Shown: positions 13,391-25,619 of the stretch, piece after piece
Numbering within the stretch: the first letter of the stretch is position 1
Layout of the letters: each line of letters starts with the position of its first letter
Source: Hymenopus coronatus
Lineage: Eukaryota > Arthropoda > Insecta > Mantodea > Hymenopodidae
Assembly (NCBI GenBank): GCA_030762935.1
Contig: CM060900.1
Location: 439,759,759-439,823,758, forward strand
Reading direction: 5' to 3'
Length of the DNA: 64,000 nt
Notes under the pieces: model-generated
Seen by the model: the letters and a program-made list of their open reading frames with translations, nothing else
What the model was told of the DNA's origin: nothing
Database searches by the model: none
Position numbers and translations under genes: made by a program

Positions 13391-13640
13391 CTTGGAAAGG
13401 TACAATCAAACTGAAAAATTCAGTGCCATGGCAAGGATTTCAACCTTAGATCTTCTGCTTACCATGTCACTACTCTAGCCAACTGAGCTATTATGCCAGC
13501 ACAAGATTAAATGTGAGTCATTTAAGAAACATAATACAGGCATGGTATCTCAGCTGATTAAAGCAGTGACATGGAAAGCCAAAGATCTGTGGTTCAAATT
13601 TCAGCTATGACATTGCATTTTTCAATCTGAATCTGATTTC
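13391..13640. mobile_element. Foldback element of two head-to-head tRNA-like units, copy 1
   Basis: The left arm (about 13391-13500, - orientation) and right arm (about 13538-13640, + orientation) are copies of one tRNA-like unit facing each other across about 37 bp. Each contains an A box (tagctcagttgg on - in the left arm, tatctcagctga on + in the right), then 'gtgacatgg.aagc', 'agatct', a B box (ggttgaaatcc, ggttcaaattt) and a tail ending attgcatttttca / actgaatttttcag. The same arrangement occurs at 48730-49190, so it looks like a unit that moved as a whole. It could alternatively be a pair of independent SINE insertions. Confidence 0.75.
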
Positions 13641-14773
13641 TAATTGAGATTGTTTTTTGTGAGTACTATGCAGCTCATTTCTATATGATTTGTGTATTTC
13701 AACATTTGTTTTCAAATATTAGAGTGTGAGTAAGGTTTTAGTTAAAAAAATACAAATTTTGGTTAACTGCAGCAAACAATAAATTGTCTATTTTTGCTGC
13801 ACAAGAAATGCCTTGGGTGGTTATTATATTATAAATTCAGAACTAATACATGCCAAAAATGTTTATAAATTAAAAGCAACCAAAAGAAGAGCAATAAAGT
13901 CTCTAAAAGTGATTTGGGAAGATAGAGAGGAGTATTCTTTTATATCTAAGAGATATACTAATAAAATATAATCTTAAATATTTAAATAGAATTTTTAAAG
14001 CTTTGCATGTGTACTTTTATCACTCCTCATTCTGCTCTCACTCTTCAGAAAACCAGGATCACCCTTAGCTCTTGGCTCAAAAACCATGTAAATTTGGGAA
14101 TAGTATTTAAATATCAAGAGGCATTATTAACTCTGTTTCAAACATTAATATGATTTAAAATTATTCCTATTTATTATAGTTTTCAATAATATTATAAAAT
14201 ACTATGAATAAGGATAGACTTCTTTGTGGTATTGTTTTGTTACAAGTACATAACATCATATTCTTACTGGTCATTATTAAAAACATTTAGATTTAAGATA
14301 TTCTACTTTCCAAAATGAACAAATCTAACTTTTTTCACTGTATGTCTTAAATGAACTTGCTTGTTTCTAAGCTGTGAAAATTAAAGTTTGATAAAAGTAA
14401 AGCTTGATACATAAAAGAAACAAACTCGGATTTAACAAGCAAAAATATAATGTTAACATAGATGAAGCTTTTCTTTATTCAGTATTAAATGGTTAATTGA
14501 GATTGGACCATAAAGTCTTTAAGTTTGAGTTAAAACTGCTAAGCACAATAAATAGCTGAAGCATAAAAGCTAGAAGCATTTCTTAAAAATTGAAGCTTTA
14601 AAATGCTTTCAAGAATAAAAGTCAGCAAATCAGATTTTTCAGTACCTTTCACTTTTTTCACCAATCTCCTTGTCACTAGAATAAGCACAGAAGTGAATTT
14701 GATGATCTCAGAGTGCAGTAGAAGCAAAATGGTAGAAATAGTATTAACAAAACCCTTACTTGTATGTCAAAAG

Positions 14774-14775
14774 TA

Positions 14776-14831
<56 letters not shown>

Positions 14832-15152
14832 CCCATGCTGCTACAGCCCACTTACAAGCTTGGTGCTACCAACCGACTGCCAGCCTCATGCCCACATATG
14901 CACGGCAGAGGTGGACTAACATCCAACAGATACAGGGAGGTGATGTGGCCAACATCATATTTCCCGCAGTTGAAATATTGGCTATCATGTCTGGAATCAC
15001 TGCCTATTGCAGATTCTCACTTGCTCATGATGCTGAGTGGGCTCCAGTCCTATGCCGGGCTTAAACTCTGCACTTACATGGGTGGGATTGAACCTGGGTG
15101 CACTCCTTGACTGAAAACCAGAGCACCACACTCTAGCCTACTGTGCTGTGAA
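14774..15152 (-). mobile_element. tRNA-derived SINE with (TTA)n tail, family S3
   Basis: Read on the - strand, the element begins near 15152 with a tRNA-like head (cacagtaggctagagtgtgg, then a B box ggttcaatccc at about 15088). A body of about 240 bp follows, richer in G+C than its surroundings. It ends in a pure (TTA)n tail, seen on + as (AAT)n at about 14775-14831. A 3' microsatellite is typical of SINEs mobilised by some LINEs. The open frame through this region (poly-Asn) is a product of the repeat, not a gene. Confidence 0.7.
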
Positions 15153-15934
15153 TGGGGAAAAAAGTTGCAAAACATTGTTGGTGATGCACAGTTGCAAAAG
15201 CACTCAATACACTGAATATTGCCCAATGAAAACTTTTTTTTTATATATATTAGTTCAGAAACCTGACTAACCTCAATGCAATGTTGCTGAGTTACTTCAT
15301 GTTTGAAAAGGCTGCTCGGAATATTCCTTTAATGCTTTTAAATGATTATTTATTTTGAAACTGTGTGATGTCCCATAATTACTACTGAAACTAATGTCAG
15401 AAATATGTTACTCTACACAGCTTACAAGTAACAAACTATTATCTTTGTACATTCTTGTGGAATTATGCACCCCATCTGGAACAAAAACCATTTATTTTTT
15501 CAAAATCGGCTGATCAAAGAACAAAATGCCACTAGACTTTTTGTTTATATTGCTTCTATGAAGCACACATTAGAAGGAATTTCATAAGTTCCCTTCCATG
15601 TGGTATATCAATTTATTTATTTATTTTTTTTTCCAACTCAGTATCTAGGTCTGTGATTATGAGGGTGACATCAATCATTTTCTAGGTTTTGCATTTGAGT
15701 GTTAGTTTCATTTTGCACCTCTTAATTTTCATAGCAGTCAGTTTCAAAATAAAGATGACACGTTTCAACTTCTGAGATTTTAAAACTGGGATAAGTGGGT
15801 CAAGATAAACGTTTTCTAAATCTTAATTAAATGTTCATATTATTAGATACATTATTTGTGTGATTGTTTTTTGATATTGTTAAGAAAATGTATTTTTAAA
15901 TATATTCTAAGTTAAGGTAATTAATATGTCATAG
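15153..15934 (+). other. Intron sequence upstream of Itpr exon 1
   Basis: AT-rich, with no recognised element. It ends at the acceptor AG (15933-15934), preceded by a weak polypyrimidine tract (gttaaggtaattaatatgtcatag). The next AG in frame would be at 15942-15943. Confidence 0.6.
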
Positions 15935-16055
15935 ACACGTCAGCCCATCTTCGTCCAGCTACTACAAGCAGCATTTCGCATGTCACAGTGTACCTGGTTA
16001 GGTGCTTCACAGCGCTTCAATGTGGAGAACTGCATTCGCACTTTATCGGAAGTTG
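15935..16055 (+). CDS. Itpr: Inositol 1,4,5-trisphosphate receptor, internal exon 1 of 4 in window
   Basis: The receptor is a tetrameric IP3-gated Ca2+ release channel of the endoplasmic reticulum. This 121-bp exon encodes 40 codons plus one base. It starts [20 protein letters not shown], continues [13 protein letters not shown] and ends IRTLSEV. This aligns with the animal IP3R segment 'FVQLLQAVFR...CIKVLSDVAKSR' in the cytoplasmic regulatory/coupling region, well before the channel domain. The acceptor is AG at 15933-15934 and the donor is GTAAG at 16056; the following intron is phase 1 and 3,426 bp long. No upstream exon was found in the preceding 15.9 kb. Family identity is secure. The 5' boundary is slightly less so, because the acceptor tract is weak. 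Confidence 0.93.
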
Positions 16056-16763
16056 GTAAGACTCTGAATGTGTAGTTGATTACAATAGCTGCTTCATTTT
16101 ATAACACTTTTTTTTGGGATTTCATTTGTAGCTTTTCATTCCAGATTTCTTGAGGCAAGGTGAAATATGTATACCATCTAGTTGAATAGTCTAAACTGTA
16201 TGGACAGTATTATATATTGGTTAAGTTCTTTTTTTCAAACAAGTTTCTTTGAGCAGAGATTAGTTTCTTTAATCATCTTGCAATAATAATTGATTTTTAT
16301 TTTTTTATCCTTTTCTGTATTGTAAGTGCTACATTGTTTCCTATAAGTGATCTATACATATAAGTTATTCACACGTTCAATGCAACATTCCCCATTAAGT
16401 TTTTCAATGTCAGTGATATGAAACTGCATTCATGTTATACCTACTGGTAAAGGAGACACAAACACTGCATCTTTTACATAATTCCACAGTAAAATTGCCA
16501 CAAGCTCAGCTGCTTCATAAGTCACTTTATGACATCCCATTCATTTCTCCCTTACAGGGATACCATGTTGAATTTAATGATGCATTTTAATATAGTTGTT
16601 ATTCAATGATTTTGGAACTTCATTGAGAAGTGCTGTTATGTTCTGATAGACTAATGGGAACAAAATTCAAGGAAAACATAAGCTTTACCATTACTTGTCA
16701 CAATTTTACTAGCTGCTGCAGTCTTGTGGCAAAAAGCTGGAATGTGCCTAAAAAGAAGGAAAA
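16056..16763 (+). other. Itpr intron, first part
   Basis: Canonical donor GTAAG at the 5' end. AT-rich, with no recognised element before the SINE that begins near 16764. Confidence 0.6.
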
Positions 16764-17023
16764 AAAAACTTTTTTTTTTTTTTTTATTTAAGTCCTTTAA
16801 ACTGGTTGGTCATATCGGACGATGAATGAAATTGGTGAAATGATGCTCAAATGATCTTGGGGTCCATGGAACTTAAAGTTACTCAACATTCGTCTTCTCA
16901 GGATAAGGGAAAACCCTGAAAAAAAACCTTATCCAGGTAACTCACCCTATGTGAGATTCAAACTCACGGCCTTTTAAATGTGAGGCAGACATGCTACCAC
17001 CACACTACCCAGGTGGGCTAGAA
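16764..17023 (-). mobile_element. tRNA-derived SINE with poly(A) tail, family S2
   Basis: On the - strand this begins near 17023 with a clear tRNA-like head: A box-like 'tgggtagtgtggtggtagca' and B box 'gagtttgaatctcac' (about 16955-16970). The body contains ggataaggttttttt, then ggttttcccttatcctgag and 'gtccgatatgaccaaccagt'. It ends in a poly(A) run (poly-T on + at about 16770-16788). It lies antisense within the first visible Itpr intron. Target duplications are not clear. Confidence 0.82.
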
Positions 17024-17454
17024 AACAACATTTCATGAGCATTAAATATGACTATAAAGATTTGTGATAATGTTTCTCAGAATACACCTATTTGTAACTC
17101 ATGAAACTGCTACAATAATTTGTAATAATCCCATATTTTTATGTACTTCTGTAAAATGAGTTAGAAAAATAAATCTTGGATATATTGATAAACTGGACAT
17201 CTTAAGTTATTTCTTTTAAATGACAGTCCTTAAACTGTCCATAGCAGAAAATAGTACTGTAGCTATACCATGCTGGCCCATAATCGCTGCTCATGTGTGA
17301 ATGACTTCTTTTCCATTATAGCTGAATGTTGCATATGTAGGTCAGCTTCCTTTATATGCTCATTGTCGCAGTGGCCATAAATTTTACATGCTAGTGAGCA
17401 GCGGCAGTACCTCAAAGCCTTGGAATGCCACACCTGTGTGCACACATTGCATTG
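17024..17454. other. Itpr intron, nothing recognised
   Basis: AT-rich. An open frame at 17263-17445 (-) has no recognised motif. It lies just outside the Penelope relic and may be decayed 3' sequence of it. Confidence 0.5.
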
Positions 17455-18370
17455 TCTCCATTGTCAATCTGTGTTCAATGCCATGTTTCCTGCTGCGACC
17501 GATAAATGATGTTTTCCTGGCTGGACATACCATATGAAGAGATAATTTTCATCCAGGATTTTGAAGTTTTATAAGTGGTGTTTATTTTTATAGATGTATA
17601 ATCTTTCACAAATGGAGAGTTCAACTAGTTTTCTAAGGGCTTTTAGCCAATTGGGCTTCTCTTTCAACTGGTGATTTGTGGAACAAACATGCTCTGCCAA
17701 TGCTGATTTCTGGTTTGTTTATACCTCACATTTCTCATTTACTCTTTGAGCCTTGTGTCTATGTTCCTCTTTGTTTTCCCTAAATATAATTTATTGCTGT
17801 CTTTGCAGCCAATTTCATAAATCGCTGGGTTTTTTTCTTTTGGAATTTTGACTTTTGTATTGGTCCTGAGAATGTTTTGTAAGAAATTCTTATTTACTGG
17901 GGCTAAGGTTATGCCTTGTCCTTTGAATATTTTTGCAAATTTTTGAAAGGCCCATGGATGAAAGGTGAAAGTTTTGGTGTTTTTTATGTGGCTCAGTGTA
18001 GTGATTTCCTTAATTTCTTACTTCATTTTGAATTTCTATATCTTCTTGTCTACTATCTCTTCAGTGAAGTCATTTTTGTATACTATTTCCATGACTTTGT
18101 TGTATTTTTGCTACATTCTGAATTGTTCATCGGTAAGTTTCCAACTTGAAAGTGAGGCTGTTTATTATTACATATTTGTGTTTCCTAGGATTATAACTGT
18201 CATTTTTATGTAGTTGTGTATGTGTGTGTGCATGTGTGCTTGCTTGCGTGCATCTTTTCTATGGATGCCAAAACTTAGTTTATTTTGATTCCTCATGATT
18301 TTTATGTCCAGAAAGGGTAGCATATTGTTTGACTCTAATTCTATTGTGAAATGTAACAATTAAGGTTGTG
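17455..18370 (-). mobile_element. Penelope-like retroelement relic (RT thumb to GIY-YIG end)
   Basis: On the - strand, 18359-18270 encodes 'FTIELESNNMLPFLDIKI', the conserved segment after the YxDD block of Penelope-like reverse transcriptases (compare FTMEIEEEGKLPFLDVLV in the copy at 33.9 kb). A (TG)n microsatellite interrupts it at about 18213-18250. Lower coordinates carry a broken GIY-YIG nuclease end, including 'NQKSALAEHVCSTNH' (about 17650-17700), matching EKSALAEHAIATGHH in the 35-kb copy. Then comes 'ERLYIYKNKHHL' near 17560-17600. Multiple stops and frameshifts make it non-functional. The RT palm is absent (5' truncated). Confidence 0.82.
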
Positions 18371-19481
18371 TATTTATTGAAGCCTCTTAAGAGTAGTGAG
18401 GAAATAGATTACAAAGCACATTCATTTTACAGCACCTAAAAACTTAAGTAGACACCAGTAATATTATTATGCATTTGACTTTCAGGACTTTGCATGCAAT
18501 TCAATTGCAGCAACAGAAAACTAAATTTTCATTAACTAATTTACTACAGAAAATAAAACAAAAACAGTGATACAAAGAGAATTACTATCCAGTTATGTCA
18601 TTGCATTAGAAATAACAAAACCACTCAAAGGTTATACTGGGAGTTTGTTAAAACTTGTGATAATAAGGCTGCTAATGTAGTGTTCCTTGAACAGTGAGAA
18701 GGTTTCAACAAGATGAAGTTATCAGCAGGTGTAATTCAAAGAAGAATAAATCATGTTTCAATATTGATTGATAGTAAATTAATGTTAGATGTATGTAAAA
18801 TACTAGACGTATGACAAATTAATTAATTAATTAAATTGTAGTTTGTATATATGTATTAAGATAAAGTTAAACATGTGTTAGAGAAGTTCCTTTGCACTAC
18901 TCCACCAATGCGGCTTAAGAAACTCCCTCCTTCAAAACTTGCATCATGTGCATAGCAGATTGCACTTCCCGACATTACGATTTCTGAAATTGTGATAAGC
19001 AATTTGCCTGTTCCTGATTTAAATCTTTTAATGTCTACTCGCCGACCACTTCAGTGTCGCCAATACACCTTTTAAAATGGTGGAATGCAGAAATATATAA
19101 TTTCACTTGATGTTCATAGTAATGAAGTAATTCTATATGTAAAATTTGAGAATTCAACAATATTGTAATATTTGTGCAAAAGACCAGTCTCTGTGTCCTG
19201 AAGTTGTGGATACACCTTATTTTAATTTATTCTGTCATATATACTGCTTACTTTCCTACTGAAAAAAGTATAATGCTGCATGCACTGTCATTGAAAGCAT
19301 CAACTCATAAACTTAAGCATTTAAAACTCAAAGCATAAAGCTAAAAAGAAAAGAATAGCTCCATGTAATATTTCATTGAAAGTTCAATAGGAATTATTTC
19401 TAACTGGGCATTTATTTTTACTGAAGAAAAGATCATCTGGATTTCACTGATTCTCTGATCATATTCCATATTATGTTACAG
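18371..19481 (+). other. Itpr intron, last part before exon 2
   Basis: AT-rich, with no recognised element. It includes short AATT repeats near 18817-18836. It ends in the acceptor TTACAG at 19476-19481. Confidence 0.6.
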
Positions 19482-19624
19482 CTAAAAGTCGTGGGATTGC
19501 CATTCCATCAGATCTAGAAACTCAGGTGTCATCACTGTTTAATAAAGCTGCAATGCTGTCACGACAGACAAGCAAGTGGTTGCAAGCATCAAAAACACCC
19601 AAGATTGAAAGATCACAATCTCAG
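19482..19624 (+). CDS. Itpr: Inositol 1,4,5-trisphosphate receptor, internal exon 2 of 4 in window
   Basis: This 143-bp exon completes the Ala codon split by the phase-1 intron and adds 46 codons. It opens AKSRGIAIPSDLETQVSSLF and ends ERSQSQ. It matches the animal IP3R segment '[20 protein letters not shown]'. In vertebrate type 1 receptor the equivalent downstream stretch carries an RRDSV protein-kinase-A site. Here the corresponding region (SKWLQASKTPKIERSQSQ) is different and has no RRxS match. The acceptor is TTACAG and the donor is GTTAGT at 19625. The next intron is phase 0 and 8,971 bp long. Confidence 0.95.
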
Positions 19625-20060
19625 GTTAGTTTCAATAAGTTATTCAGAATTTTAGAGAAATTGCAGTAAGTAGTATAGGTTGTCCAGGCTTACTGGGTAG
19701 AATGCAGAGACTAAGTTACAACCATTTTGGAGTGTTGTTGATTTTAATGCTAAATTACCAATATGGAAACCTTAAAAATGATAAACATATCTAAATTTAA
19801 ACTTATCCTATATGCTACTCTAGCTTGATTTTCCCATCTTACTTATCAGCAAACATTTCAGTTATGTAGGAAATCAGGACATTTAGAAAACATTTTCAAC
19901 GCTCAGTTTTTCTATGGCTAATGTGGAAAGATTGGAGAATTGTATGTTTGTAACAACTAACTTGTTTTAGTTTGTTCTAACATGTTTTAGAGGACTTTAC
20001 TCATTTAATTCTTAAGAGGACACCAACTTTTTTTCTTGATTCAAAATTACTTAGTGTTTG
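19625..20060 (+). other. Itpr intron 2, first part
   Basis: Donor GTTAGT. AT-rich DNA without recognised features up to the SINE. Confidence 0.6.
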
Positions 20061-20345
20061 ACTGATTCCAGTGGCCGAGGTCATTAAGGTCCCACTTGTG
20101 AACAAGAGTTCTATGGTTTAAATTCCACCAGGACCGTCCTTTCTGACAGAGATTTCTCCAGGTTTTCCTTAGTCTTTATAACTGCCAGATGCCAGAGAGG
20201 TATCCTAAACTGACACTTGGAACTTGACTTCCTAAATTTATTTTCCCAATCATCATTTCATGTCATTTTCTGTATCATCAGTGCCACTGCTTGTGTTGCT
20301 ATATGTGGACATCAAAGAGTATTCAAAACAAAATAAGAAATTTAG
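20061..20345 (+). mobile_element. tRNA-derived SINE, family S1, copy 2
   Basis: The head is 'ccagtggccgaggtcattaaggtcc' with a decayed B box 'tggtttaaattcc'. The body is shared with copy 1: ccaccaggaccgtcctttc, a gagatttctccaggttttcc block, tagtctttataactgccaga, then 'atcatttcatgtcattttctgtatcatc'. The 3' end is A-rich (about 20325-20335). It lies sense to Itpr. Confidence 0.78.
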
Positions 20346-22969
20346 GCTGTTTTATTTATTTGTTATGCCTGGTACCATAAGGACTGCTGTGCAACCAGAC
20401 TGGATAAAAATGCACCAAATTATACAATTTATCTAATTACTATTACTAGATCTGTGCTAATGTGATGCTGCACTGTTGGTAAAAGATAATAAAAAATTGC
20501 TTTTTGCATAGGTGTTACACCAAATAGGATGCTATGTGCCTTATATGCATTTGCTCGGTACAAATGTGCATACAATGTGCACATTTTGTCTTGGATGCTT
20601 GACTCCTTAGACTTCATTCACTAAATTTCATGCAACTTTGGAAGCAACAACACTGGGACATGAAGTGACGATATATAGTGACTTCAGTACTAAGATTTAA
20701 TTCTGTCTGTAGATCCTCAAGTTAACACACATACATGTGAACTGTGTTTTATTTAATTAGCTAGTGCATTAGATAAATTAGCTAGTTTATAGCTAGTAAA
20801 TTATATAGCCTGTTCACCATAATCACTGAGGGCCTCAAAGAAAGAAACTCTCTTTGGTTGACAACAGTGCGGAAAGATAGGCAGGCAAACTCTCCCTTCT
20901 TCCCCCATAACCCACACTTCCCTGTAAAACTAGTGCCCAAGAAAATGTGTGCACATACTAATCATTCATTCCCTCTCTTAACTGTAATTATCATTTATTT
21001 TGAACTTAGGCTAAATATTGCCCCATGTTTTTTTCCCCTTCCACTTTATTTATTCTTTATCTAGGATTAGTTTCAAGGCATTTTGGATATAAACTTTCTT
21101 TTTTCTAAACCTCAGTTTTTTACATTTGAAATTGATCCTAGATTTCTGAGAATGTGATTTTGGTAATGTGCACTTTGAATTTTATTTATAGAAAGACTAA
21201 TATTGTCATCTGTTTCTTCACCTGCAGTCAGAATCTAGGCTAGCAACTAAAGCTTAAAACATAAAATTAAGCCATCTAAAGCAGTTAATTCAAAACAGTG
21301 AATAACAACTGAAGTATATAAAAAGCACACATTGATGAAGCATGTTACATGGTCAATCAAATCATTTTGAAGTGTAAAAGGACAGTAATAATATGAATGA
21401 TATTAGAAAAATTAGGACACATAAAGGCACATCATATATACAAATTCATTTCAATTCATACAAATGGCCATATATACATATATATTTTTTTCCCTAAATT
21501 CTGTGAGTTCTGCATTAGACTTTTGGGGAACCTCAATTCCATTCTGGTTTAGCAGATTTTTCAATATGTACAGGACCTATTGCTTTCATGTCAATCTACT
21601 AGTTTGTATTTTCATTGTTAAATTTATTTATTAGTCTTATTTCAGAATCCAGAATTTCAGAAGGTTTATACTGCATTCATGTTTCATAAACTTTCTCTGT
21701 GATATATCGTGGTGCATGTTAATTCTTTTAACTTGTCATATTGCTTTTTTATAGTCATTACATATGCTTATAGATTCTTTAGGGCAATGAGATGAAACAC
21801 ATAATTTGAGAATTTATGGGTTCTTATTTTCCATGTGTCGTTGGCTCAGTATATTGCACTCACAACACCTAAGATCATATTGTTTTCTATTTTGTTAATG
21901 CGCATGACAATTTCATAAACAAATACAGCTTTTACTGCTGCCAAGACACTACCATGTTATCTTGTGGGAGTCAGGTTCAGCATGCACCATGCATGGTCAC
22001 TGACATTTAAATTAACTTTTAAGCACATAAATTGAGTTGCTGGTTTCACATGCCAATTTATTAATTGGCAGACTAAGACTCATGGGCATTTGCTCACATT
22101 GTCAATTTTACATGGTTTTGGGACATTACCAAGGTGTTCCCTGTTCAATTTGGAGAAGCCTCTGGTTGCCTGTTGCTGAATTTGAAATCAGGGTTTTCAA
22201 TTTTTGGCTTGTCGAAAACCATAAGGCACTGTTGGACATTTTCATATCCATCTTTTCTTAGAAGTCTGGTTCAGTAAGCTGATTTCACCTTTTAGTTCAC
22301 AGATTATCCTAGTACAGATAGTATAACAGAATGTGCATGTTCGCACGAGCTGCATAACCCCTGTGCAGGAGGGATGGTGGAGCAAAGAGGAAGTTGAAAC
22401 TAGCAGTGTTGGTCTACTAGTACAGCAATTTCAAGTGTTTTGTGTATCCCTTTTGCTTGTACATAATACTATAGCCTATCATTATATGCAAGCCTACTTG
22501 TTCTGTTTGAAGATGTATGTGTTTATCCTAGAGCTTAAATATGCAATTTAAAATATGAAAACGTACATTTCCTGTGGCAAATTAGTAAGCAAATTCACCG
22601 CATCAAACATGTTGAATATTCATGTAAGAAACAGACTTTAATGAACCAATTATTCCCTAAACCTATAGCCTTTATATTCATAATTTTTTCAACCTTGCAT
22701 TTAATACTGTCCTGTTTTAATAATTGTGAACTAAATTGGTATGCAAAAATAAATGGAACAGCTATGCAAAACAAATAAATACGAATAGACTACATTCAGT
22801 ATTTATTCTCCATTAAACTACAGCCATTGTAAGTGTATTGCTTTCTTTTATCTAATCAACATGTTTTTCATATTGTAGTTAGTGTAATTGTCAAATAAGT
22901 ATTTATTAATCTTATTTTCAGATAACCAATTAAAAAAGCAAATAGTAACCATTGTGATTTAATATGATG
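20346..22969. other. Itpr intron 2, AT-rich non-coding DNA
   Basis: About 2.6 kb with no recognised gene or transposon. Open frames at 20429, 20858, 22037 and 22333 lack family motifs. Confidence 0.55.
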
Positions 22970-23035
22970 AAGATGGTGGTGGTAGTGGTGCTGGCAGCGG
23001 CGGCGGCGGCTGCAGTGGTGGTGGTGGTAAACAAT
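22970..23035. repeat. Degenerate GGT/GGC trinucleotide repeat
   Basis: Gatggtggtggtagtggtgc and the following GGC-rich units (ggcagcggcggcggcggctg, then cagtggtggtggtgg) form a short G-rich patch inside very AT-rich intron. It is related in composition to the GGT strand of the long array at the window start and may fold into G-rich structures. Confidence 0.85.
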
Positions 23036-23289
23036 ATTAATGATGATACTGCCACCACCACTTCTAGTACCTCAACCAAGTGACCTAAACATTACATGCT
23101 CTTTCCCTAAACTTATCTGTACAAAAATAACTTGTTTTAAATGCAATATAATAGACAAAGAATAAACTAAACTGTGCATATGATTTTCTCATTATAGCCA
23201 ACTTACCAAATAATAACTCTTATGTCCTCTATTCACTAGAGTTTTTCTTGACTTATGGATTTACCTTCACTTTACTGAATTTTTAAGAT

Positions 23290-25305
23290 TAGATGTTTTT
23301 TTTTCATGCAACTGAGAGGCAAAGGATAGATTGCAGATTACAGTCAGAAGTTAACACCTGTGTCTAGATTTTATGATCTTCATGAACACAAATGCCTGCT
23401 CACGTAAATACTTGGCCCTGAACACACACAACATTCTAGCAGTGAGTTTACATAGACAGGGAAATCTTTGCTGAGGAAAACTTTTATAGAAATCCTGAAG
23501 ATTAGCTTTATTTCTAAATTTATCATGGAGTTTGACATCATTTTGCACATCAGTGATTTTTAGTTGGTATTCACTACTTATATTAGTTTAGTCAATAGAC
23601 ATTGGGTGCAGCAAAGGTAAGGAAAGGTAGAATAAGTTTATCCATCTCTTGCAATCCACATTGAAACTCTACATTCAGCTGTTTCAACATAAGAGTTGAA
23701 AAAATTCTTCAAATTTTTGTAAGGGGACTGTCTCGTACATAGAAGATAGTCTTGTAAAATAGCAAATGTTCTTATCATGCAACTGTCTCTCCCAGAGAAT
23801 TTGATTTTGAAGGCATTCACTCTGTCAAAGAGATCAGTTATGATTTCATCTTTTCCTTATAGAGACATATTTAGGACATTTAAATGTTCAGTAATGTCTG
23901 CAAGGAAAACCAAACCAGACACTCATTCTTCATTTTTCAACTTGGGTACCAGTTTATTTTTCATCTCCAAATATGCAATTACATATCTCAGTTAAAAAAA
24001 CATGTCCAGCTCTTTAGCATGACTGAGCCATTACACTGCACAGTGATATGGTAGATCACTGTGATTGGCATCTATTCCTTCAAGGATCTGCTTGAACTGA
24101 AAATGTTGCATTCTGTTCAACCTTATCATCCAAGTAGTTTTAAAAACCACTTCTATTATGTTTTGAAAGCTGACACTTTCAGCACATAAGCTCTCTTGGC
24201 GTATGAGGCAATGGATGGGTACAACTTATTCGCAATATTATCTAAGTTCTTTCCTTTTATTCTTGACACACACCACAAAACCAAACTGATGTCCAATTGC
24301 AGGAGTGTCATCTGTTGCCATTGATACTAATTTATTCCATGAGAGTCCCATCTTCTGCATTGACTCTTCCAGGCATTTGAAGGTATCCATCCCTGTTGTT
24401 GTTTCTTTAATTTCAACTAAGTCTAATAATTCCTCTAATGTTAAAACCTATATCCACATCTCGTAGAAAAATAGCTTGTTTGGCAGTATTGCTGATATCT
24501 CTACTCTCATCAGTTGCCAAGGAATATGCAGCAAAACTCTTTCCAGCATAGATAAGCTGTTCTTTAACACCTTCACTCATTTTCTGGATACATTGCATAA
24601 TAAGATAAAATAAGATGCCTTGGACACCAAGTTAAACAATTCCCAACATGGATTCTGAGGAAATAGCTCAACAATATATGCCCTAACAAAAGTGGTAAAT
24701 AATGCTTCAAAAATTATTGATGAACAACAACAGACAGTGAAATATTCTGGATAGGAGATGAGTTGAGATTGGACAATCTTTTCAAATATGGTGGAGAAGG
24801 TAGGAAGAATAGAGATAGGTCTTTAACTTTTAAATTCAGTTTTCCCTCCTTTGTGTATAGGTTTCACTATAGCATATTTCAGTCTCTCTGGAAAAATCCC
24901 AGTAGCTAGGAAGTGATCAATAAGGTGGCAAGCTGATAGATTCAAATTCTGGAACCTAATCAGTACATAACCATTCAGCTGTCATACCTGAGCAATCATT
25001 AAATCACATTCCATCAACAAATGGTTTCAACTTTTTCACAATTTGATCTTCATGCTTAGTCACAAGAGTGTCATTTAAGGTTTGGATGAGACTGGTTAAT
25101 TCTTCTCCCTTGTATTTTTCATACTCATTTGAATGATGGGAGTAATAATGCTGTTGTAGGGTGAAATTTCTTTTATTGCTCAAAGCTTTAGCACAAACCC
25201 AACATGTTCGTTTCTCCTTTTTCGGTAAACAGTAAGGACTCTTCCTATAATAATAAATTAAGTGGCATTTGTAGCCTGACAGATGTACTTCTTCCAATAT
25301 ATTTC
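23290..25305 (-). mobile_element. hAT (ZBED/GTF2IRD2-like) transposase relic with embedded LINE piece
   Basis: Read on the - strand from 25297 downward. An N-terminal BED-like zinc finger segment (CWVCAKALSNKRNF ... QQHYYSHHSNEYEKYKGEE) is followed by a gap containing a LINE fragment. At 24598-24413 comes 'SEGVKEQL ... YSLATDESRDISNTAKQAIFLRDVD', the family's DES catalytic-region signature. Next are 'TTTGMDTFKCLEESMQKMGLSWNKL' (about 24400-24330), 'NRMQHFQFKQILEGID' (about 24120-24075), 'VNAFKIKFSGRDSC' (about 23820-23780) and 'AFVFMKIIKSRHRC' (about 23390-23350). The last is the hAT C-terminal dimerisation end. Many stops and shifts show it is dead. No terminal repeats were located. Confidence 0.85.
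24640..25000 (-). mobile_element. Non-LTR retrotransposon (LINE) reverse transcriptase fragment
   Basis: On the - strand, about 24985-24780 encodes a run resembling RT domains 0-2 of Jockey/CR1-type LINEs: 'LSACHLIDHFLATGIFPERL', 'KYAIVKPIHKGGKTEF', 'RPISILPTFSTIFEKIVQSQL'. It lies between the BED-finger and catalytic parts of the hAT relic, consistent with insertion into it. The lower boundary is uncertain. No duplications were identified. Confidence 0.72.
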
Positions 25306-25619
25306 TTCATACACTGTGTACTGCAGAGAATGAACTGCTTAAATCAGAGTGCATAGCTGTCCCAACACAGCAGTCTTACCTCGCATATAACTAGCATCAC
25401 TGTCAGTAGATGATGCCTGTTTTAGTGTATGACTTTCAGTTCTAAAGTTATATGCAACAGCTAATTTTCCTATTTGTGAATATTTAATGTTTCACTTGCA
25501 CTCTTTGTATTTGGTGCCAATATGTCTTCCTGTTTTTCCAATGTTTGAGTGCTGTTCAATAAAGAATGGTCATACTTTTTCTACAACATACCTTTGTTTA
25601 ATCCTCATCATTTTGATGG
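25306..25619. other. Itpr intron 2, gap between hAT and mariner relics
   Basis: Nothing recognised. An open frame from 25487 (+) runs antisense into the mariner relic and is not a gene. Confidence 0.5.

Noticed and set aside
14760..15110. 116-codon open frame starting with poly-Asn
   Set aside because: It is created by the (AAT)n tail and body of an antisense SINE.
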